Shown here in pieces: positions 21,604-26,066 of a DNA stretch of 26,066 nt. Source of the DNA: JBBTRP01 sp038065125 (lineage in GTDB: Bacteria > Patescibacteriota > Patescibacteriia > JACQRZ01); the NCBI GenBank assembly GCA_038065125.1, contig JBBTRP010000010.1, positions 1-26,066 of the forward strand, read 5' to 3'. The position numbers and the translations under genes were made by a program. The notes below the pieces were generated by a model. It ran no database searches. It was not told the DNA's origin and saw nothing but the letters and a program-made list of their open reading frames with translations. How positions within the stretch are numbered: the stretch's first letter is position 1; every line of letters begins with the position of its first letter.

Positions 21604-23258
21604 ATGTTTCCCACATCCTTCCGTTGGCGGAAAGGAGAAAAAAACAGCCACGAGCACCTTGATAAAAAACTGATCCACTCGCTGTCATCGGGCGAGTTTC
21701 CTAATTTCAAGCAGTTCAAGTACCTTTTCCGTATTCTTACCAGTCGGGAGGTTCGCGTGATTCAGATACTCGCTGTTATCGCGCTCCTTAATGCAGCGTT
21801 TCTTTCGGTCCGATTCGTGGCGGCCAATACCGTTTCGCTTCCACGCCCGGGCGGACAGTATACGGAAGGGCTGGTCGGTTCTCCGCGAACGATCAATCCG
21901 ATTCTTCTCCAGAACAACGACGCAGACCGTGATCTGGTGCAACTGATCTATTCCGGCCTGGTGCGGTATACCGCCGGCCGAACTCTTGAAAGCGATCTTT
22001 CAGAACGGTATGATATTAGTGAGGACGGCAAGGCAATCACTTTTCATCTTAGATCCGGAGTCCTTTGGCATGACGGAAAGCCATTTTCCGCAGATGATGT
22101 GCTCTTCACTGTCCAGCGCATTCAAGACCCGATTTTAAAAAGCCCCCTTCATTTNNNNNNNNNNNNNNNNNNNNNNNNNNNNNNNNNNNNNNNNNNNNNN
22201 NNNNNNNNNNNNNNNNNNNNNNNNNNNNNNNNNNNNNNNNNNNNNNNNNNNNNNCGTATTACGGGCAGAAAAGCACTCTTTCGGCGTTACAGTTCAAGTT
22301 TTATCCCGATGTCGACTCGACGGTGAACGCGCTCAAGAACCGGACGGTTCAGGGGATCAGCTATCTTCCGCACAGCCTCAAAGAGCGGCTTCTCGCGGAC
22401 AAAGATCTTGCCACGTATGTCTATCATCTTCCGCAATACACTGCACTGTTCTTTAATGGGTTGAATAATCCCGACCTCAAGTCACTTGCCGTCCGTCAGG
22501 CGCTCTCCTCCATGATCGACCGCGACGCGATTATTCGCGATGCGCTCGCCGGTGAGGGGGAGCGGGTAGATGGGCCGTTTCTTTCAGGATTTTTTGGCGA
22601 GCCGGGCAGCCCCGACAAAGGGGCTCCTGCCGACTACAATCCCGAACGCGCGGTGACGCTCCTGGAAACCGCGGGATGGAAACGCGGTGAAGGAGGGTTG
22701 TGGGAGAAGGAAGACAAAGACAAGAAGAAGCATACTCTTCGTGTCACGATCACCACGATCAATCAAGAAGAGAATATGCGCGTTGCCGACCTCGTGAAGG
22801 AGGCCTGGATGGCGGCGGGAGTCGACGTTCAAGTCAGCACGGTCGATCCGGTCCGTGTGCGAACCGACGTGATTGATCCGCGCAATTACGAGGCACTGCT
22901 TTACGGGGAGATTATCGGGTCCGATCCCGATCCATACCCATTTTGGCACTCGTCGCAGGCGCGCGCTCCCGGACTCAATCTTGCGTCGTTTTCCAATAGC
23001 GATGCGGACAAGCTTTTGGAAGAAGGACGTACCATCACCTCATTGGAAAAGCGAAAAGAGCTGTACAAAAAATTCCAAACGCTTCTCGCGCAAGATGCAC
23101 CCGCGGCGTTTCTGTATCGGCCGATGTATACCATCGCCGTCTCAAAAAAACTCAAAGGGGTCAGCGACGGGACGCACATCATCTATCCGTCAGACCGTCT
23201 CAGTGAGAGCGTAACGTGGTATAGTAAATCAAAACGGGTTTGGAAGAAGGGGAATTAA
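21604..23258 (+). CDS. Extracellular solute-binding protein, family 5 (peptide type), split by an assembly gap
   Basis: N-terminal part: charged cytoplasmic start, one membrane helix (about 50-70) with no lipobox Cys, then SBP_bac_5 beginnings (VGSPRTINPILLQNNDADRDLVQLIYSGL, GVLWHDGKPFSADDVLFTVQRI). After 100 N the domain resumes with YYGQKSTLSALQFKFYPD from 22257 and runs to LKGVSDG ... SESVTWY. The halves are in different frames only because the gap is drawn as 100; a true gap length of 2 modulo 3 restores one frame. In this family roughly 100 or more residues stand between these points, so the real gap is probably a few hundred bases. Likely binds oligopeptides for an ABC importer; no permease genes are in the window. 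The tRNA-Leu promoter lies in its 3' end. Confidence 0.88.
22155..22254. other. Scaffold gap of 100 N
   Basis: Exactly 100 N, a conventional placeholder. It lies inside one gene. True length and sequence unknown. Confidence 0.99.
23217..23225 (+). promoter_or_regulatory. Possible extended -10 promoter for tRNA-Leu
   Basis: TGGTATAGT, extended -10 with TATAGT at 23220-23225, inside the end of the solute-binding gene and 41 nt before the tRNA. No good -35. The tRNA may also be read from the secG transcript. Confidence 0.4.
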
Positions 23259-23265
23259 TAAGAGG

Positions 23266-23349
23266 GCCGCGGTGGCGAAATTGGCAGACGCGCATGGTTC
23301 AGGGCCATGTATCCGCAAGGGTGTGAGGGTTCGACTCCCTCCCGCGGCA
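23266..23349 (+). tRNA. tRNA-Leu (CAG)
   Basis: Acceptor GCCGCGG / CCGCGGC with discriminator A, D-arm with TGGCGAAATTGGCAGACGC, anticodon stem CATGG/CCATG with loop TTCAGGG giving CAG (23300-23302), a long variable arm as in class II tRNAs, and T-arm GAGGG-TTCGACT-CCCTC. CCA is not encoded, unlike the tRNA-Asp here. Begins 7 nt after the stop of the preceding gene. Confidence 0.97.
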
Positions 23350-23520
23350 TGAGAGCAAAGCGAACATGATCGGAGCGACAGAATAGTTTCTGTCGCGTGA
23401 GGGAGTCGAAGACCGCAGCGATATCCGGTCACCAGGCCGGATCGCGAGGGGCGGCCCGCGACCGAGGCGAGCGACGGCGAGTCGAGAGTTGTGGGCGACT
23501 CCCTCCCGCGGCATGAGAGC
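23330..23520 (+). repeat. tRNA-Leu 3' tail element with duplicated tRNA end
   Basis: The last 18 nt of the tRNA plus 7 flanking nt (23332-23356) recur exactly at 23496-23520, 164 nt on. Between them are a hairpin GCGACAGAA-TAGT-TTCTGTCGC (23375-23396) and GAGGGAGTCGAA (23399-23410), the perfect reverse complement of the T-arm (23330-23341). A stem ATCCGG / CCGGAT (23423-23428, 23437-23442) and a GC-rich GCGAGG-type stretch follow. The order matches the tRNA-Asp tail: hairpin, T-arm antisense, stem, copied tRNA end. A T-run at 23541-23547 follows. No ORF. Confidence 0.75.
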
Positions 23521-23560
23521 GAGGGTTAATAATTCAAAACTTTTTTTCCGCAATAACCTT

Positions 23561-23590
23561 TTGCGGAGGTATCGAAATAAGTCTTAATAT
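23561..23590 (+). promoter_or_regulatory. Possible rnj promoter and SD-bearing hairpin
   Basis: TTGCGG (23561-23566), 18 bp, TAATAT (23585-23590), 12 nt before the ATG. The same TTGCGG closes a hairpin with CCGCAA (23548-23553). GGAGGT (23565-23570) is a perfect SD but 32 nt from the rnj ATG with no start codon at the right distance, so it is probably part of the promoter, not a ribosome site. Confidence 0.4.
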
Positions 23591-23602
23591 CTGTTTCTTT
23601 CC

Positions 23603-25429
23603 ATGGAACAACAAAGTATCAAGGTTGGATTGGCAGCATCCGCTGCACCGAGTCCGACTAAGCGGAGCGGGCCTCCTGTCCACCCAAGGACACGGCCTCG
23701 CGCCCCAGTAAATAGAAAATTAAAAGAAGGTCCTTCCGCGGCCCCTGCGGGCGGCCTCGGCAGTGCGGCAAACCGACTGCGCGTCATCCCGCTCGGAGGA
23801 CTTGGCGAGTTCGGCCGCAACATGATGGTAATTGAATATGGCAAGGATATCGTCATCGTGGACATCGGTTTCATGTTTCCGACCGACAGCATGCCCGGTG
23901 TCGATTATGTGCTGCCCGATATCGCATACGCCAAGAAAAATAAGGACAAGATCCGCGGCATCATTATTACTCACGGCCATCTCGACCATACGGGTGCGCT
24001 TGCATATCTGATCAAAGACCTGGGTTCGCCGCCGGTGTTTGGAACCAAGCTGACCATCGGCATGATTCGCGATCGTCTGGAAGAATTCCGTCTGGTAAAC
24101 CACGTCAAGTGCGTCGAAGTGCACCCGGACGACCGGATCCAGCTTGGGGCCTTTTCCTGCACGTTTTTTCGCGTCAACCACAACATCCCCGATAGCGTCG
24201 GTACCGCGATTAAATCTCCTATCGGCACGATCATTCATACCGGCGACTGGAAGTTTGACCACACGCCGCAGGATCAGCGGCCGACAGAATTTGGTAAGAT
24301 TGCTCGCCTTGGAGAAGAGGGAGTTCTCCTGTTGTGTTCTGACAGCACCCGCGCCGAAGCGCCGGGGTATTGCATGTCCGAGATTGATATTCAGGCGAGC
24401 CTTGAGGCGCTGTTTGCAAAGGCCAAAGGGAGAATTATCGTGTCTACCTTTTCGTCGCTTATCTCCCGCATCCAGCAAACCATCAATGCGGCCGCCGATC
24501 TTGACCGTAAAGTCGCGGTGTCGGGCATGAGCATGGAAAAGGTCCTCACGACCGCGATCAAGTTGGGATATATCAAAATTCCCAAAGGCACGCTCGTGAA
24601 ACTCGAACAGATCCGCCACTTTCCGCCACAGCGCCAGGTGATCATTTCTACCGGCAGCCAAGGGCAGGAGACCTCCTCGCTCGTGCGCATGAGCAGGGGA
24701 GAGCACCGGCACGTCACGATCCAGCCCGGCGACACCATCATCCTCTCCTCCTCTCCGATTCCAGGCAACGAGCGCGCGGTCACGAACCTCATGAACAATC
24801 TCTACAGCCTGGGCGCGAATGTGATCTATAACAAACTCTTTGATGTGCACACCTCGGGTCACGGGTATCGCGAGGAGCTGAAACTGATGCTCTCGCTCGT
24901 GCGGCCCAAGTACTTCATGCCTATTCACGGGGAGCGATATATGCTCGTGCACCATGCCGAGCTTGCGCGACAGATGGGATGGAACGACCGCTCGCTCTTC
25001 ATCGTGAACAACGGGCAGATCATGGAGTTCAACCACCTCGGACAGGCGCGATTGAGCCCCGAGAAGCTGGATATCGATTACGTGATGGTGGATGGCCTTG
25101 GTGTTGGTGATGTCGACAGCGTGGTGCTTCGGGATCGGCAGGTGCTTGCAAAAGACGGCATGGTCATGATTATCGCGACCGTCGACAAGGACGGACGGCT
25201 CGTGGGCGCGCCGGACGTGATTCCACGCGGCTTCACGTACGTTCACGGATCGGAAAGGTTGACCAGCGATGTCCGCGCTCTGGTGAAGCGCATCCTGGAG
25301 GGATACAATTGCTCCAACATGGAAAACTGGGGGTCGGTGCGCACAAAGATTCGCGACGATGCGGGACTCTTCCTCTTCAAGAAAACCGAGAAACGCCCCA
25401 TGATACTTCCTGTCATCATTAAGGTGTAG
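23603..25429 (+). CDS. rnj: Ribonuclease J
   Basis: 608 residues. Metallo-beta-lactamase/beta-CASP nuclease with 5'-3' exo- and endonuclease activity, central to RNA decay and maturation where RNase E is absent. A Pro/Arg-rich N-terminal extension of about 57 residues precedes the fold, which starts at RLRVIPLGGLGEFGRNM. The metal motif is THGHLDHTG (H124, H126, D128, H129). Further marks are HTGDWKFDHTP, DSTRAEAPG, the beta-CASP block (STFSSLISRIQQTI, ISTGSQGQE) and HTSGHG. The C-terminal domain is complete. Start is ATG at 23603; no SD. The stop lies in the first copy of a 17-nt tandem duplication shared with trpS. Confidence 0.96.
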   Translation: MEQQSIKVGLAASAAPSPTKRSGPPVHPRTRPRAPVNRKLKEGPSAAPAGGLGSAANRLRVIPLGGLGEFGRNMMVIEYGKDIVIVDIGFMFPTDSMPGVDYVLPDIAYAKKNKDKIRGIIITHGHLDHTGALAYLIKDLGSPPVFGTKLTIGMIRDRLEEFRLVNHVKCVEVHPDDRIQLGAFSCTFFRVNHNIPDSVGTAIKSPIGTIIHTGDWKFDHTPQDQRPTEFGKIARLGEEGVLLLCSDSTRAEAPGYCMSEIDIQASLEALFAKAKGRIIVSTFSSLISRIQQTINAAADLDRKVAVSGMSMEKVLTTAIKLGYIKIPKGTLVKLEQIRHFPPQRQVIISTGSQGQETSSLVRMSRGEHRHVTIQPGDTIILSSSPIPGNERAVTNLMNNLYSLGANVIYNKLFDVHTSGHGYREELKLMLSLVRPKYFMPIHGERYMLVHHAELARQMGWNDRSLFIVNNGQIMEFNHLGQARLSPEKLDIDYVMVDGLGVGDVDSVVLRDRQVLAKDGMVMIIATVDKDGRLVGAPDVIPRGFTYVHGSERLTSDVRALVKRILEGYNCSNMENWGSVRTKIRDDAGLFLFKKTEKRPMILPVIIKV

Positions 25430-25454
25430 CTATCTATAAGGTGTAGCTATCTAT
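25421..25454. repeat. 17-nt tandem duplication at the rnj-trpS junction
   Basis: AAGGTGTAGCTATCTAT occurs twice in direct succession (25421-25437, 25438-25454). The first copy holds the rnj stop TAG, the second supplies AAGGTG as an SD-like site 9 nt before the trpS ATG at 25453. It looks like a recent slippage or unequal-recombination event, or an assembly error. Confidence 0.95.
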
Positions 25455-26066
25455 GAATGTTTTTTCCGGAGTGCAGCCGTCGGGCGAGCTCCATATCGGA
25501 AATTATCTCGGCGCGCTCACGCAGTGGGTCGCGCTTCAGAATGAGCATGAGTGCATCTTCTCGATTGTCGATCTCCATGCCATTACTGTTCCGCAAGAGC
25601 CAAAGGACCTCCGCGAGAATATCCTCAAAACCGCGGCGCTCTATTTGGCGGTCGGTGTTGATCCGGAAAAAAGCACGCTCTTCGTGCAGTCCGACGTGCA
25701 CGAGCACGCCGAACTTGCGTGGGTACTCAACTCAATCGCAAAGCTTTCTGAACTCAAGTTGATGCACCAGTTCAAGGAGAAGAGCAAGGGCACATCTGGG
25801 AATATCACGGTCGGACTCTTTGACTATCCCGTGCTCATGGCTGCTGATATTTTACTTTACAAAACCGCGCTCGTGCCGGTGGGTGAAGATCAGGAGCAGC
25901 ACATTGAGCTTTCCCGCGAACTCGCGCGGCGATTCAACAGCACCTTCGGGGAGGTGTTCGTCGTCCCCGAAGCGCTCCTCGCATCTCGCGGCGCGCGCAT
26001 CATGGGCCTTGATGACCCGACAAAAAAAATGCGCAAAAGCGCGCGCACCGTGTATAACTATATCAG
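25453..26066 (+). CDS. trpS: Tryptophanyl-tRNA synthetase, 5' part
   Basis: 204 codons visible; the gene runs off the right edge. Class I synthetase that charges tRNA-Trp. Starts MNVFSGVQPSGELHIGNYLG with HIGN at 14-17, then VDLHA, FVQSDV, GLFDYPVLMAADILLY and VPVGEDQEQHIELSRELARRFN, all standard for TrpRS. The KMSKS loop reads KMRKS (192-196; codon CGC at 26032-26034), a substitution in a motif that binds ATP. An SD-like AAGGTG precedes the ATG by 9 nt. Probably co-transcribed with rnj. Confidence 0.95.
   Translation, partial: MNVFSGVQPSGELHIGNYLGALTQWVALQNEHECIFSIVDLHAITVPQEPKDLRENILKTAALYLAVGVDPEKSTLFVQSDVHEHAELAWVLNSIAKLSELKLMHQFKEKSKGTSGNITVGLFDYPVLMAADILLYKTALVPVGEDQEQHIELSRELARRFNSTFGEVFVVPEALLASRGARIMGLDDPTKKMRKSARTVYNYI

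Noticed and set aside
21604..23258. Frameshifted pseudogene of a solute-binding protein
   Set aside because: The frame change coincides with the 100-N gap; both halves are intact family sequence.
23720..25246. 508-codon minus-strand frame inside rnj
   Set aside because: It is complementary to a clear RNase J; the protein is His/Arg-rich without family motifs.
1..26066. UGA recoding as in Gracilibacteria or Absconditabacteria
   Set aside because: TGA ends comM, the nucleotidyltransferase, holA, the CYTH gene and uvrA at the expected family C-termini, and full-length genes contain no internal TGA.

Overview
The window looks like part of a small, reduced bacterial genome of the Candidate Phyla Radiation (Patescibacteria, Parcubacteria-like). 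This is inferred from gene content and style; there is no rRNA or marker set here to place it. Signs are an almost purely housekeeping gene set, very short intergenic spaces and ATGA/TAATG overlaps. There is also a membrane-anchored (not lipobox) peptide-binding protein beside secG, an RNase J, short versions of lspA and trpS, few Shine-Dalgarno (SD) sites and several near-leaderless promoters. TGA is used as a normal stop (for example comM, nucleotidyltransferase and uvrA), so the code appears standard. One 100-N scaffold gap lies at 22155-22254.

Layout: 84-2430 (+) carries a DksA/TraR-type zinc finger protein, lspA and comM, closely linked. Converging on it is a LysM/M23 peptidase (2420-3775, -), which is divergent from a nucleotidyltransferase-fold protein and an O-antigen-ligase-family membrane protein (3805-6125, +). 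A textbook promoter at the end of the latter drives groES-groEL (6203-8180). Next come a CYTH-domain protein, pyk and lgt, tRNA-Asp with an unusual 3' tail, a 26-residue basic ORF, rpsT and a 182-bp palindrome. On the minus strand follow glyA-holA and dsbA-uvrA-leuS, with a small EF-hand-like ORF (+) between the two groups. The right end (+) has secG, the peptide-binding protein, tRNA-Leu with a second tail of the same design, rnj and the start of trpS.

Functional links: lgt and lspA are two steps of lipoprotein maturation. SecG, the Dsb-like protein, the M23 peptidase and the O-antigen-ligase-like protein serve the envelope. LeuS, TrpS, tRNA-Asp, tRNA-Leu and S20 serve translation; HolA and UvrA replication and repair; GroESL folding; Pyk and GlyA basic metabolism.

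The most unusual content is non-coding. (1) Both tRNA genes are followed by a ~130-165 nt structured segment that ends in an exact copy of that tRNA's own 3' end (20 and 25 nt). The two segments share a 5' hairpin and an internal stretch resembling the reverse complement of their own tRNA T-arm. (2) Heptanucleotide tandem arrays occur six times, three of them as head-on inverted pairs in leaders or intergenic DNA and two inside leuS in frame. (3) A 182-bp near-complete palindrome fills the rpsT/holA junction. (4) There are a leader mini-ORF before groES, a symmetric element over the uvrA start, and a KMRKS variant in TrpS.
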